A DNA stretch of 64,000 nucleotides from Helopsaltes ochotensis (taxonomy: Eukaryota > Chordata > Aves > Passeriformes > Locustellidae): NCBI GenBank assembly GCA_013400155.1, contig VXBM01000419.1, forward strand, positions 123,679-187,678, in the 5' to 3' direction. The first letter of the stretch is position 1. Every line of letters starts with the position of its first letter. Below are positions 12,701 to 25,700 of this stretch, piece by piece. The notes under the pieces are model-generated. The model saw only the letters and a list, made by a program, of their open reading frames with translations, ran no database searches and had not been told where the DNA came from. The translations under genes and the position numbers were made by a program.

Positions 12701-15700
12701 CTCCCTGGTTGAAGGGAGCCTTTGCTGGGGTAATTGATGGTGTTCTTAGCTGTTGGGAAAGAGAGAGGGTGAGTTGTGGGTAATCTGAGGACTATTTTTC
12801 AAGGGAGCAGTGCTTTTTTTAATGAGTGGGTTTGAGGTGAGGATTATGTGCATGGAAATATAGTACGCAGAAAATAGAGGTCTGTAGTAACTATAAAAAA
12901 AGTCTGCAGTATCTAGAACTAAAAAAAGACTTCATAAATACTTCCTAGCCATGGGGTTGGCCTGTGTAATCCTACAAGGAAAGAGAAGCTGAGTGATTGA
13001 TGGTTGGCTCCATCCTGCTTTATCCCTGGATACAGAGTACTGTATTAAATATGGTTGCTTCTCGGTATCACACATGTAATAAGAGGCATAATATTAAGTT
13101 ACAGCCTGTGTAGCTGCCTGGGGGAGGTCCATGGGATGGCATTCCTGCCTCATTTCAGTCTGTGACAAAACTCCCATAGATGGAGTCAAGGCTGGGCTCT
13201 TGCTCTGTGTATTTGTTTAATCACCCTGTCTCCAGAGAATGCAGAACTGCTGGGAAATGCAAAACCGTTTCATTAAGAATCCTTGATGCCCATTTTACTA
13301 GCTGAAAGCTGCGTGCCAGCATGGGCATATTTTTGTTTATTTATAACACCTGCATTTACAGCGCTGCGCAAATCATCTGGAGAATGGGAAGAGTACTTAA
13401 ACCCCCGCGGGGGGAGGGAGGTATTTGGAAATATAAAACCTGCCCTATGCAGCTGCATGTGCTTCCACTGACCAGAGCTGTGACCTGCAGTTGGCCTGTG
13501 CTATGTACTGCACTTCCCTCTCTTCTCTTTTTTTTTAAATTTTTTTTTTTAAATTTTCAGTATTATTTCTGGTTTTGTACCCAACTAAACTGAGAGGTGG
13601 AGGGGTGGGAGAGCGGAACAAGACAGACGGATATAATGGGGCTAAATCCTGCCCAGCTGTTTTCTCAGCAGCCATCTCCCTTACAATCCCAAGGAAATAA
13701 ATGCTCCTCTTGAGGGTCCTGTTGGTTAATGATGATTTGAAGAGTGCGCACAAACATCTCTGCAGATGCAGCCTGCCTGTGAGATTCCGGTCATGCAGCG
13801 AGCCCTGGGACCCCGCTCCTCTCGCATTCAGCGCGATGATAAATCATTCATAGCCTCAGCAAATGCAATTCTCTTCCTCTCTCTGCACATAAACAGCCCA
13901 GGACCCTGAAGAAAGCCTGTGTTTGTAGTCCTTGGAGGATGAGGCAAGTGCTGTGACAGCTGGGAGGATCTGAAATTAAAGTTATGGGAAAGGCTCTGAG
14001 TGCAGGAGTGCAAAAGCAATTTGGTTACGGGTGGGTGTTTTGGTTTGTAGCTGTTCTAGGGTGGTGAAGGGTGAACAGGGATGTGCTCGTGTCCTGATGA
14101 ATCAAAAATATTGCTGTGCTTATATCCCTTGTTTTGTAGGGATCTGATTGCAAACATGGATTGTGATGTGTTGTACGTGGTTCTGGTGTTCAAGATAAGA
14201 GGAGAGGTAAAGAGGTGCTGAAGTGGAAGAGTTCTTATTGTAGTCGAGCGAAATGCAGGTTGGTGGAGGTCTCTGGGTTTTGTTTGTTTGTTCCAGCCTG
14301 AAGTGTGCAGCACTGGGTGGAGGGTGAGCCTGGGGTCAGCTACAGCTTGGAGAAGCAGCCTTGTGTAATATCCAAAGCAGGGTGGAGTGGCAGCTGTGTC
14401 CACAGGAGCTCCTTGTGCTGAAGCTGCTGTGGAAAGGGAGAGGAGGAATGTGAGGGAGGAATGGGACCCTGTGTGGACACGAGAATCTCGGTGTGTCTTG
14501 GTTCAGGTCTGGTTTGAACAGCCCTGTTCTCTTTCCTGAGCTCAGCTCGTGGCCAGCATGGCCCTGGTCCTATTAACATCTGTGCTTGCTTCCCCCTTTA
14601 TGGGCAGTGTGTGGGTTTGTTGGTATTTCAGCCCTAATGCCCTGGAAACCCCAGGCAGGGGAGATGCCCTTGGCCATTAACAGCTGGCCAGAGTGTGGAG
14701 AGGAGGGTCACTGGGCTGGATAGCTCCATCTCTTGCTGTTCCAAGCAGAGATCCAGCCCTTAAACTTCACTCCTCTCTAATTTGGGTTTCTGGTAATGGG
14801 TGTTGCGCAGCGAGCTGCTACAGGGAAAGGGAAAAACACGCACGCACCTACACGCGCTCTGGAAATATGTCAGAATTGGGCTTGCTGAGAAGCTCAAGCC
14901 CAAGCATGACCTACTTTGAGACTGTTGTAATCTCTAGGGGAATGCCCTCTGGATTAAATCAGTGTGATCCTATCAATTTGTGCTTCAGGCTGGAGGAAGC
15001 ACTGACAAAGTTGCTTATTTTCCCTTTTCGTGCAGGAAGTTTGTTTTCTTTTTTTTTTTTTTCCTTTTCCTTCTAGCACTTAGACTTGAGACCAGCAGAG
15101 GTGTGTTTGACAAGTACAACAGCCTTGGGCTCTGCTTTTCCATTATGTGTCTGTGCTGAGCACCTTCTTTTGAGAAGGCTTCTTTCTGAGCCATGGAATA
15201 GCAAAGTCGACCCTTGTTTGTATCTCAGTGATGTTGTCTGGTAGAGGCTCTGGTCCTGGCCATGGAAGGATGCTGCAGCTGATCCCTCCAGTACCATTTT
15301 AATATTCAGCTGTTTCAATCTGTTTGTTTGGGTTTGTTCTTTTTGTCTGATCTGCTGCACTGAGAGATGCTTTAATAAAATGTGAGAAATTTTCCAACCC
15401 TTGTCTTTCCTCTCGTCACCAGCCATTGTTTATGTAAGAGCTTGGAATCTTTCTTTATTTTTTTTTTTCCCCAACTGAAAAATTGCTTCCAGAGCTCAGC
15501 AAGGATGTGCATATCCACAGCAAGAAGGAAATAAACAGGGAGGCTGCATTTAATTTCAGTGTCTGCCAGAAAGTGGGAAGCCAGCACTTGCCAAGGAGAG
15601 ATTTTTGGAATAGAGGTGTCCCACACTTAATTTTCCAGGAGACTTTCTGAAAATAAAGAAGCTGGAATGGAAATAAAGCTTGCTGTGATGAAGAGAAATC

Positions 15701-18700
15701 GCTACCCTGTTGGCTGGGAGTTTGGCCTTTGATTGCAGAGGTAGCTTTGCCTCGGGTGACTCCGGGGGGCTTTCAAAGAGGTTTTTCTCCCATCTGCAGT
15801 ACCTGGCACAGCGAGAGGAGTGAGGGGTGTTTGGTCCACTGGTGTGAATTGTTCTGCCAGACTTCAAAGAGAAGTGGAAATACCTAATCTGTCGCTTTCA
15901 AAGGGAGGAATAAAATATTCCGATAGATTCTAAATGGAATCACATCAGCGGTGCTTTTTCCACCTTTGCCTTTGAGCTGCTCACTGATCTTTCTGATTGG
16001 GGTAATGCAGTGAGGAGGATACACTGTTCCCTTGAGGGGAGCAGCTTGTGAACATTACTGTTCAGTCAGCCTGAAAAGCTCTATTACAGACAGATTTAGA
16101 CCCGTCTTTGTGCGCTGAGAGGCACAGCCTGGCTTCCGGGAGCAGGCTTTGTCTGGAGGACAGGTGCACATTGGGCTGAATTATATTTACCCTTTTTATC
16201 TGCTGCCTGCACCTCTTTCACCTGCCGTCTCAGGGACGGGGCTGCTGAAAGGGGTAGAGAGGCTGCTGTTCTCGGGTCTGTGGGGCCCAGCAGCGAGGAT
16301 CTGTCCTGCAGGACTGCAGCAGCATCTCTCGCTCAGGCTCCTCCGGCTTTGGCAGCTCTCCAGACACCTAATGAGTTGTCCTCTGTGAGACCGGGAAGGT
16401 GAGGGTAGAAAGAGATTTGCAAACAGCCCAACCGGTATTGATTTTCTTCATTTCCCACATCCCCTGCCAGCTTTCTGTGCAGTAGCCTGGCAGCTGGGAG
16501 TTGTGCTCGTTGCCAGCGAGACTGGAGCGAGCTCGCAGTGGCTGTGGGGTGACGTGGGGGGCTCCTTGCCATGGCCTTGGGGTTTTCCTCGGAATGTGGT
16601 CGAGCTCAGTTGGTTGCCATGTACCAAATTGGGTGAGACGTGCCTGATATTAGCTGCTGCTTTTGCTGTCTTGTGTATGTCTATGCCTTAGCACTTGAAT
16701 TTCAGTCCTCGGAGCCTGGTCTTGCAGTGAAAAGCACTTTCTCTGCCCATGGAAAAAGTCCCAGAAGGTCTCTGTGTGTTACTGAGAGCTGCTGAAGACA
16801 AGCGGGGGAGATTAAAGTCAGGTGGATAAACCATCAGCCTCGTTAAATCTGCTGTGAGAGTGTCTTCAAGGTTTTGTCTGTGTTTCCAGAATTCTGTAAT
16901 AGCTTGCATTGAGCTCGAGGAGATGTCATGTAGGAGTTTTTGAATCAATATGAATATGGAAAAGGGAGAGGATTTCCTGAAAGCACAGTACAGACTGTTC
17001 TCTGTGTCTTGCAGCCACACTGGCACATTTGAGAACATACCTTTTATCTCTGCCGTCGTGCTCTTTGTGTCCATCCCTTGAGGAGCTTTCAGCAGGACAG
17101 ATGGGATTGTTCAGCCTTCACAGAGATGCAGCTCTTCCATACCTCCCTGTAGTGGGCCTGTCTCTGATGCTCTTTGAGTGTGGAGCCTCCCACGTGTCCT
17201 GGAAAAGACCGCAGGCTTCCCTGTCCTGCTCTGCAGAAGCAGCACAGCTGGAAACAGCAGAGTGAGTGCCAGCTGCTCACTGACACGCTGTGGGATTGGG
17301 CTGCATCAGGGAATTTTAAGAGAAGCAGGCTGTAAAGCTCTGGTACTGGAAACTGAGGGGGAGGCATTCCTTGGATAGCCACAGAAATCTGTTGCAGGGC
17401 GGTTTTGGTGCCCTGGCTGCCGTAAGAGGAGCAGGACTGTTTCCCTTCATGCCTCGATTCTCAGCAGGAGGGAGTACACACGGTGGTGTGCCTGGGGTCA
17501 CAGCCTCTCCCGTGGCCGTGCTTCTGGATCGTGTCCATTGGGATGGGAGAGTGCCTTTGAGGCAGCTGCAGCGGAGCAGCCTGGCCACAGCAGCAGGAGC
17601 AGCTCCTGGAGAGGTCCCAGCTCTGGCACGTTGCTGTCCCGAGGCATGGCCAGGGTCAGCTCCACAGAGCGCTTTGCCAGAGCTGGCTTAGCGCGGCCAC
17701 AGCTGTCGGTTTGGGTGCCAGGGAAGATGATGCAGAAGGGGAGGGAGGAAGGAAAAGTTCCCTTTGAGAAATGGCAGGGACAGCAGGAGAGCTGCGAGGG
17801 CGAGGCCTGTTGATTACACGCTCATCTCAGTTTCTTTTGTGCCTCTCTTCCAAGGCACAACTGTGTGGACAAAGAAACCCTGTGCTGCGGTCTAAGGAGG
17901 ATGGTCTGGAGCAGGGTCTGGTGTGGCCTCGGGGAACCGAAGCTGCAGAGTCTGATCTGTTTGGGCTTTAACCAAACTTTGGCTGCAATCCTGATTTCCT
18001 TGGAGACAACAGGATGTCCCTGGTGAGACAGGCTTCCTGCAAGAGTTTTGGTCTTGGGATGGGGTCTGAGCGCTCTGGTGAAGGCAGCTAGCGTGTGGGC
18101 TTAGTGAGCAGCTCTGAAATGTTGAGGATGTCTTTGTGCGTCACTGTAGGAATCCATAAAAGTCCTATTCATGCAGTTGGCATTATAAAGTTTAAAGAAC
18201 CATTTATGCAGGGAACTAGTCTTGCCCCTAGAAAGAGATAGCTGGCTCAGCAGCTGCGTACAGCTCAGTTGTCGCCGCATGGTCTAGGATTTATTCTGCT
18301 TGTAAAACGCTGCATTTAAAGAATGCTTCCCCCAAAGCCACTTGTGCCACATTCTTTGTATCTGAGTATATTCCCTTATCTTTCAGCTCCCTACTTTCCA
18401 AGTACAATACAGATTAGCTGTGGAAAATGTCCAGTCCCTCTGGAGGTGGGCAGTGGTGACTGTGAGCCATCTTCTAAATTGGGAAGCTGAAAAGAAGCAT
18501 CGAAGTGGTTTACCCGTTTGGAAACTGGGAGACCTGTGGTGTCTTCCTCATCCCCATTGACATGCCTGGTTATCTGTTTCAGTGTGTTTGGGTGCCTGTT
18601 CCTGCATCAGACGCCCTTCAGTGTGAGGATAGTTTTCCTCCTCAAAATGACACCTTCCCTGAGTCTGGCAGGGAGTGCTGCATTCTCTTGTACTTGAGCC

Positions 18701-21637
18701 AGAAGGTGAGACCTGCAGGGCTTAGCATTTGCAGGGCATGTCTGTCATCCAGGAACTGCACAGAAGACAGATCTTACAGCAGTCCCCTCCTCATGTTGTT
18801 CTGTGGCTGTTCATTTGTGTGTGAGAGCTGGGGGTAGCCTCATGCTGGGAAATGCCTCCCTTTTTATGAAGGAGTGAAGAGCCAACACGAGCAGGAGAAA
18901 CAAGCTGGTACCACCTTGGCAGCTGTCCTTGAATAGGTTCTTTGGCTGGAAAACCTGAGTGTTCCTGGGTGTGGGCTGTCTGGAGAAGGACAGTTCTGGG
19001 TGGATGTAAGGAGTGTGACCAGCTGATGGGGGCAGATTGCCTTTCACTCTGTGCACCTCATGCTAAAAATACCAGGGTGTCAGGGGAAGGGAACGGTGTA
19101 GGTTGGAAAGGCTGTGTGTGGGCAGAGGTATGATAGCAGCCTGTTCCTTGGGAAATGCTGAGGGAGCCCAGCACCGTTGGAGCAAGGACCCAGCACACAG
19201 AGAGCCAGGCACTGCAGCCTCTCTCAAGGGGCATGGTCTCCTGGAGGGAAATGGATGTTCCTGGTGGTATTTGAGAGTGAAATGTGGTGGGCGATGCAGC
19301 TCCTTTCCCAGGTTTCTTGCAAGTCTGGCTGTGTCCTCTGCATGTCACTGACCGAGTAACACACTTGTTTTGTTGATTTGGAGCGGGAAAACATAGCTGG
19401 AGTGGGAGTGCACATGGCAGATGCTTGTGTTCTCTCAGAAAGCCTGGGGGTAGTAGAGACCTAATTAGCATTCTTGTGAAGGCAAGTCATAGGGAGACTC
19501 CAAGATTTAGGTTTGCAAGGAGGGAGTTGGCATCAGTGAAAACAACAGATTGCTGGAAATGTGCAAGCAAAGTACTTGATGCTCTGGCGGAGGAGAGAAG
19601 GCGGCATGGCAGGGGCGGTGGGAACAGTCAGGTACGTGGTACAGGGGCACAGACTTGAATCAACACTGATGGAATGGGGGCCTGAGTCAGTGTCCTGTGT
19701 TAGTGCCTTGTACTTTCTGCTGATCCCCGCTCGGATGGTGCTGAGGTGGGAAGTCTCAGGATTTTGACTTGCTGAGGAAGGGTGAGCTGTGCAGTGCCAG
19801 AGGGTCACCAGGTGCCCGAGTACCAGAGTGCTGACTGTCAGGAGTTAAGTGGCAGATTGCTTTGTCTCTGCAGTGCCGTTTCATTTGTTGTTTTGGAAGG
19901 TTTCCTTTGGAGATGATCCAGGAATAAAATCCTTGTGTGAGGCCAGTGGTTTCCAAAAGTTTGTGATTGTTTTTCCCTGTACCCTTTTGTCTCTGAAGGA
20001 GAACTGTACATGTGCTTATGTTGGCTGGGAGCGATGCTCTTGGAGAAAGCAAATTAATGTTTAAGACGTTGAACCTCCGGTGTAGAGCTAATCATCATAT
20101 TTCTGCATTTGCAGTATGTTTTCTGGCTTTCATTTATCATGGTGAAGTTTAGTTGAGCACAGCTCTCTTGCTGGTCTTCCAGTCCTCTGCCTGAGGCACA
20201 TATGCTTCCATTAATTTTCTGCTATTATCCACTCGGGTGTCCTGTGTGATCCAACATGCTTAATTTCATTCTACTGAGCACCAGCTCTTCCGATCTGAAG
20301 TTAGCAGTGTGATTTGCAAGCACCATAAGGAAATGAATCTTTCTTTTCTGGAGATAACTGCTTCCTGAATTTCTGTTCGATTTGTAATGCACTAATAACC
20401 TCCATCCACCAAATCCTGCTCAACTGTTTGTGTCCCCTGGGTTTCTGTTGGACTGGAGCCTTCCTTGTTGTGTTGTTGCATACAGAGCCTGCTGAGGACC
20501 CTTTGTGCTTGGTGCTGTTCCAGGTCAAAGCTGCTCAGTGTACTGGACACGTTACAGGCTCTTCAAGGAGCCGTGTTGCGCAGAGCTGCAGCAAGTACTT
20601 GAAGACGTGGGTGTCAGGGGCCTTTGGAAAAGGGAAAGTTACTGCTGGGCACACAAATCCAGGGTAGGTGGACTGGTGATGAGTGTGGTGTAAAGCTCTG
20701 ATGTAGAACAGAGATGATGGTATAAAAGCTGATTTTAAGCAGGAGGAATTTCAGAGGTGGCCAGCCTACAAAGCCTGACCAAGGGCAGAATCTGTCTGTA
20801 GGCAGACAGGAGAGCAAAGAGAAGGCTGTGCTGTGGATTTGCAGCTGCTTGATGTTTTTAAAGCACAGTTTCAAAGATGCAGGGCTTTGGGTGTCTTTGT
20901 TCCTGGGTGAAAGGGCTGGGGTGCCCTGTGGCTCTGACACCCTTAGGTCCTCTGCAGCATCCCTGTCATCTGCTCAGATAACTGTGCAGAAGTGTCTCCA
21001 CTTCTGATGCATCACTTCTCTGGGGCTGAAGTCGTTGGTAGCCTGGATTTCTGAGCTGGAAATGCCTGACGATCAGGCCCCAGAGCTGGACAAAAAAAAT
21101 GCAGGAAACTTGTGGACTGAGCAAATACCTCTCATAGCAGACTGTTTGCACAGAGAAGTGAAGTTTAGAAGCAAAAGCAAACATGCACTGGGCTAACGGA
21201 GAGGGCAAGGCAGGGGAAGAACACCGAGACACGTTTCTCTGTCTGCAGGTTCATTTCTCACTTGGTTGCTCAAGGATTTAACGCTGACGATCCAGAACTT
21301 GACAAGGCAATGCTTTGGAATATACTTGTTAAACCCCTCCGCCAGTGCAAGGCGTTTAAAGCCAAACAGTTTATGAGATCTTCTGCCTGTGCAGGTGCTT
21401 GTGGGCTTGTGTGACCTGGAGGGGCTCTGCTTCCCTCGGGGGTCAGATGCTGCCTGTGATGGGCCAGCAGGGAGGTTCCTGTGGTTTCACATTGCTTTGG
21501 GAGCAGGAGAGAAGTGTGGCCAAGCTCCTGCTCTGTGGGGTCAGGCAGTTTTGCTGCTCAGGGTTGTGTACAAAGTGATTTTTTTTTCTTTTACAACTCC
21601 CTTTATAGCGCCCATGTCTTTGAAATGCTTATGTGGA
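9793..21637. other. non-coding, probably NCOR2 5' intron
   Basis: Holds a 12-base GC palindrome at 13402-13413, T runs at about 10215, 11440, 13530 and 15050, and AT-rich stop-dense stretches at 12740-13270 and 17970-18500. A 194-codon frame at 10422 has no recognisable domain and is taken as chance. Positions 13640-13990 and 18160-18420 look like unique, possibly conserved sequence, but I cannot test that. Confidence 0.6.
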
Positions 21638-21900
21638 TTCTCTCTTGGTGGTGCCAACCAACAGAACAACAGGCAGAAACTGATGCGCAGGAAGTTCCAC
21701 CTAAATGTCAGGGAAGAACTTCTTTACTGTGTGAGTGACCACATGCTGGCACAGGTTGCCCAGAGAGGTTGTGGAGTCTTTCATTGGAGGTATTCAAGAA
21801 CTGTCTGGATGCAATCCTGCCCCGTGGTCTTCAGAATCACCCTGCTCAAGCAGGATTTGCTGTGCTCCCTTCCAGCTTGACCACTTCTGTGATTCACAGA
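21638..21900 (+). mobile_element. CR1 LINE, 3'-end fragment
   Basis: The stretch follows the avian CR1 3' region in order: GGCAGAAACTGATGC, GGAAGTTCCACCT, GAAGAACTTCTTTACTGTG, CAGGTTGCCCAGAGAGGTTG, TGGAGTC, GGAGGTATTCAAGAACTGTC and TGGATGCAATCCTG. It ends near the CR1 tail motif TTCTGTGATTC. A stretch close to the 3' end is missing between the GCTCAAGCAGG motif and the CCTTCCAG motif. It is 5'-truncated, as most CR1 copies are, and codes for nothing intact. CR1 moved by reverse transcription, and such copies are the dominant repeats of bird genomes. Confidence 0.93.
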
Positions 21901-22631
21901 CCGTGGGGGTCTGCAAGGCAGCAGGAGGTGTAGGGATGTGTAATGATGGACCAGAATATTTAATTAGCTAATGATGTTCTATAATTTAATTAAAAGTATC
22001 TGAGAATATCTAGGCAGCAGGAGAAGTATGTCTTTGCCTCCCCCTCAAGCCTACTGCTGATAAGTGTGTTAATCCATTTGCATTTGTTCTGTAAAGGCAT
22101 GTTTCTATCAGGTTTTCAGGAAAGTCTCTTTCCTTTTAAATGGAAAAAAGATAAGGCAAGACACTTGAGTCCTTTGTGGGTAGAGCCTCTAATCCTCCAC
22201 ATGAGGGAAGTTCTGTTTGAGGCTTTGTCTAGCATTTCAGTGGTACAGTATGTTGCTGCCTATTCTCAGCCTGCTTTGCATAGGTAATTAATTTGTCCCC
22301 TGCAGTCATTTCTCTGTAGTGATAATGCGGTAAATGCCAAACTTAGGTGGTTATGTGTGAGTACATGTTAAGGAACTAGTCATGGTGTAAATGACTGAGA
22401 TGATCAGATGGGTGTGTAGAAAATACCGTGCATTGAGCATTAGCAACAGACTGCACTCTTTTCACCAGGTAATGCAAATAGTTCAGGCTCTGAACAATTC
22501 GTAGTCTGAGCCCTGATAACAGTGAGTACAAAGAGTGCAGAGCACACCTGGGAAAACCTTTTTTTTAATGGGTGTTTTCCATTTAGCCCTTGTTACCAGC
22601 AAAGGGTTTTTTTGCTATTCTATTTTTTTTT
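21901..22631. other. non-coding spacer between CR1 and MIR relics
   Basis: AT-rich unique sequence with TTAATTAG and AATTTAATTAA words just after the CR1. No exon seen. Confidence 0.6.
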
Positions 22632-22712
22632 TTAACAGATAGAGAAATTGAGGTTTGGAGACCTTAAGTGACATGTTCCAGGAAGATGTTATCAGAGCTG
22701 AGATTAGCCGTG
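22632..22712 (-). mobile_element. MIR-type SINE relic
   Basis: AACAGATAGAGAAATTGAGG, then GGAGACCTTAAGTGACATG and CAGAGCTGAGATTAG follow the MIR core read in reverse (ACAGATGAGGAAACTGAGG...GTTAAGTGACTTG...CAGAGCTGGGATTAG). MIR is an ancient tRNA-derived SINE found across amniotes. The copy is strongly diverged and incomplete. Confidence 0.65.
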
Positions 22713-25700
22713 GGGTGTTTTGTGGCTTTCCATCTTGTGCTTGTGCTGCTGAACATCCGTGCAGGGAGAGAGTGCAGGTTAGACACCCTGAGACACGCCA
22801 GCTCTGTGCTCCCTTGGGCTGCATGGCAGGATGCACAAATCCAGCTTTGCCTTTTTCCTTCAAGGGCCAGAAGGGGCTGGTTGCCGGCAAAGAGAGCATT
22901 AAAGACGAGGCCCTGTATGCAAAGGGCACTGTATATAATTGGGCTGAGCTGTGTGTCAGCTGTTTCCTGCTGGGTGGCATTTGATCTGCAGCAGAGATGG
23001 AGTCCTGGTGACGTCGTCCATTGAAGCTGGTGCTGTTGCTGTTTCAAGGGAAGCCTGTATTACTTATTCATGTGGTTTTCAGAAGTTGTCCCGCGAGGAT
23101 GTGTTTGAGGGTCATCTTGTTTTTGTTTTTCCTTCTTCAAATGCTTTCCATCTATTAGATATCCTCTTTGTCAGTCACTTCTTCAGAAGCAAACATTTCT
23201 GGCATCCTTGGTAGTTTCTGTTTAAAGGAAAAAAAATGAAAATCAGCGAAGGCTTCTGTTGTGCGTGCATTTATTCCTTTGCGTGCAAGGTCTTTCAGTG
23301 CTCAATTCTAAACGGTTGAATTATTAAACTTGAAAAGCATCTGCTCTTTAGAAAGCATTCACATGTCTTGTAAACATGATGGATAAGGCAGAGCCTAATG
23401 CAATTGACAGAGCTTTGTTCATGTTTGGAATATGGGTTTATATGAACTGTTATTTTAAAGCTGAGGGGTTTATGATTTGCTGCTGGGGTAGCTGGTGTCT
23501 GATCTTCTGAAGTCAGCTCCCTTCCTCTGCAGGATTGAGCATGCTGTGTGGATCTGGGTTTTCCTGGACCAACATGATGGCAGCCCAGGGATGGCTCATG
23601 GGTGGAGGTGAAAGGCTGGTCCAGGCTCATTTCTCTTGGAAAAGTCAAAGCTCCCCAGCCCATGGATGTTTGTGCAGGTGCTTTTTTGGATGTCACTCTC
23701 TCCCTCAAAGAAACAGCAGCCACCCATCATGACCTTCTAGGAGGCTTTGGGGACTGATGGATTTGCACTCAGGCATTCCTGAGTCCAGGGCTGGCTTTCC
23801 TGTATTTTTTTTCCTCAGTGCCTGTGGAGCTCATTTTTTAACCTTATGGATGTGCAGAACAATCAGTTCTGTCAACAGCTGCCTGGACAGCACAGGGGGC
23901 CCCTGCAGTCCTACCTGCAGTGCCTGAACCTCTGTTCCAAGGAAATTTTCTCCCCCTCCTCCCACCCCACTGAGAATAACTAACCAGTGAAGAACTGATG
24001 GCGGTTGGGAGGCCAAACTGAACTTGAAAACTTTCCCACATAAAATGCACTGGCAGTGCCAGCAGAGATGAGGGCGAGAGGAGACAGCTCTGCTGTGCCA
24101 AAGCACTCTTTCATCTCTTTTCAGCTCTCCCCGTGAGGGGTCCTGGCTCACAGCACATAGATGCCTTGTGCAGATGTCTTGGCTGGGAAAGAAGTGGCCC
24201 CTTTTCCCTCCCAAGCAGAGCAGAGAGATATAAGAAAGCTATTGATCTGCCTGTAGCCAAAGTGAACTGAGCCAGGCTCTGCAGTGCTTTATTGAGCTGG
24301 GTTAAGGCTTTGTTACTTACTGGAATTAAAACAAAAAAACAACAACAAAGAAAGAAGTAAAGAAATAAAAGCTGAAAGGTGAGGGTTTTTCTTTGTTGGT
24401 AAATAAACTAGATGCTGGGTGTTGTTTACCTGCTGGTTATTTCCCAAGCAAATGAAAGGAAGAAGCAGACACTGAACAAAGGCTGTGCTTTTTCATTCTG
24501 CTCTGGAGGGAAACAGCCAGCCATGGGATGTGCCAGGCTCAGGTTTGGCAATGGACAGGGCATGGCATGGGCAGGCACAGGGTGGCAGGAGTCCAGCTGT
24601 GATGGGCAGGTGCTTCTCCTGCTGCTGGGAACCGCCGTGGCCTTGTTGGCAGTGGGGAGGAAGATGCCGAGGAGAGGCTGGGATGGGAAGCTGAACTCCA
24701 TTGTGGCCCATCCTGTCGGTTGCTTGCCCCTCAGTGGTGCACAGATCTGCCTGGCCAGCATTCACAGCTCTATTCCACTGCTGCTGGAGAAAAAACAGAG
24801 CAAGTGCTCTCTGGGGTTCTTAATCCAGTCTTTTTCCTGAGCACTAAATTCAGCCTTGAAGTCTTTCCCCTCTGGTAAGCAAGTATTTTTGAGGAAAAAC
24901 GGATTTTGGAAACAGTGTAATTTATTTTCTTGGTACTCTCCTGGAAAAGTCATCAGTCTTGGCGTTTCATTCCCTTCGCTGCTGTTGAGAAATGATGCTT
25001 TGGTGCCATGCTGCTGGCACTGCCTGTCTCAGCCTGGGCAGGTTGGTTAGCACAGGGAGCCATGGCTGTGATGGTGCCAGCGTGGATGAAGAGCGCTCTG
25101 GATCGCTTTCAGTGTCGGGAGGTTGGCCAGCTCTGCAAATGGGAAGAATTAGAATTGACACTGTGTGTCTGAATGTGTTAAAATTTAACTGTAGTTGTAA
25201 TTTAATCTTACTTGTGTGGTGGGGTGTATGCAGCAGATCCTCTACCCAGTTCTTCTTTGGTCTTGCAGGCTCGAAGCTCTGCTTGGTGCACGTGGTACAG
25301 CTGGTTTTGCTTTACTCGGTGGAGCAAGAGGCTGGCCAGGAGCAGTGCCTACTGCTTGTCTGCACTGCCCTGCCAAACTCACACTGTCTTGCTCCATTTT
25401 GAGCAAATAGGGTTGATTTGTGGTACCACGTGAGCTCCAGCTGAAATATTCCCTGCTTGGTGCTGTGCAGTAGTTGGTGTCATCTTCTCCTCCTCATTTT
25501 GCTCACGTGCAATGGGAAAAATGCTCCTTAGACTTGGGGAGGGGAAAGGGGCTTTTCTGGGTGCTTTCAGTTGCTGGAGAGCAAGTAGTGATCTTTAATC
25601 CTAAGGTGCAAATTGCCATTGCAGCATTTTCCAGAGGAAAAGCGGCCTTGAGAGGAAATGGAGCTATAAATGAGCCTGGCTGGGCTCCTGGCTGAGTGTT

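Noticed and set aside
21240..21405. Exon-like frame after TGTCTGCAG, reading FISHLVAQGF and onward
   Set aside because: It is open for about 50 codons behind a decent acceptor, but I recognise no protein and see no supported donor before the stop. Kept as chance.
24328..24370. A-rich tract as a retrocopy tail
   Set aside because: No gene-like sequence precedes it and no target duplication was seen. Treated as simple low complexity.
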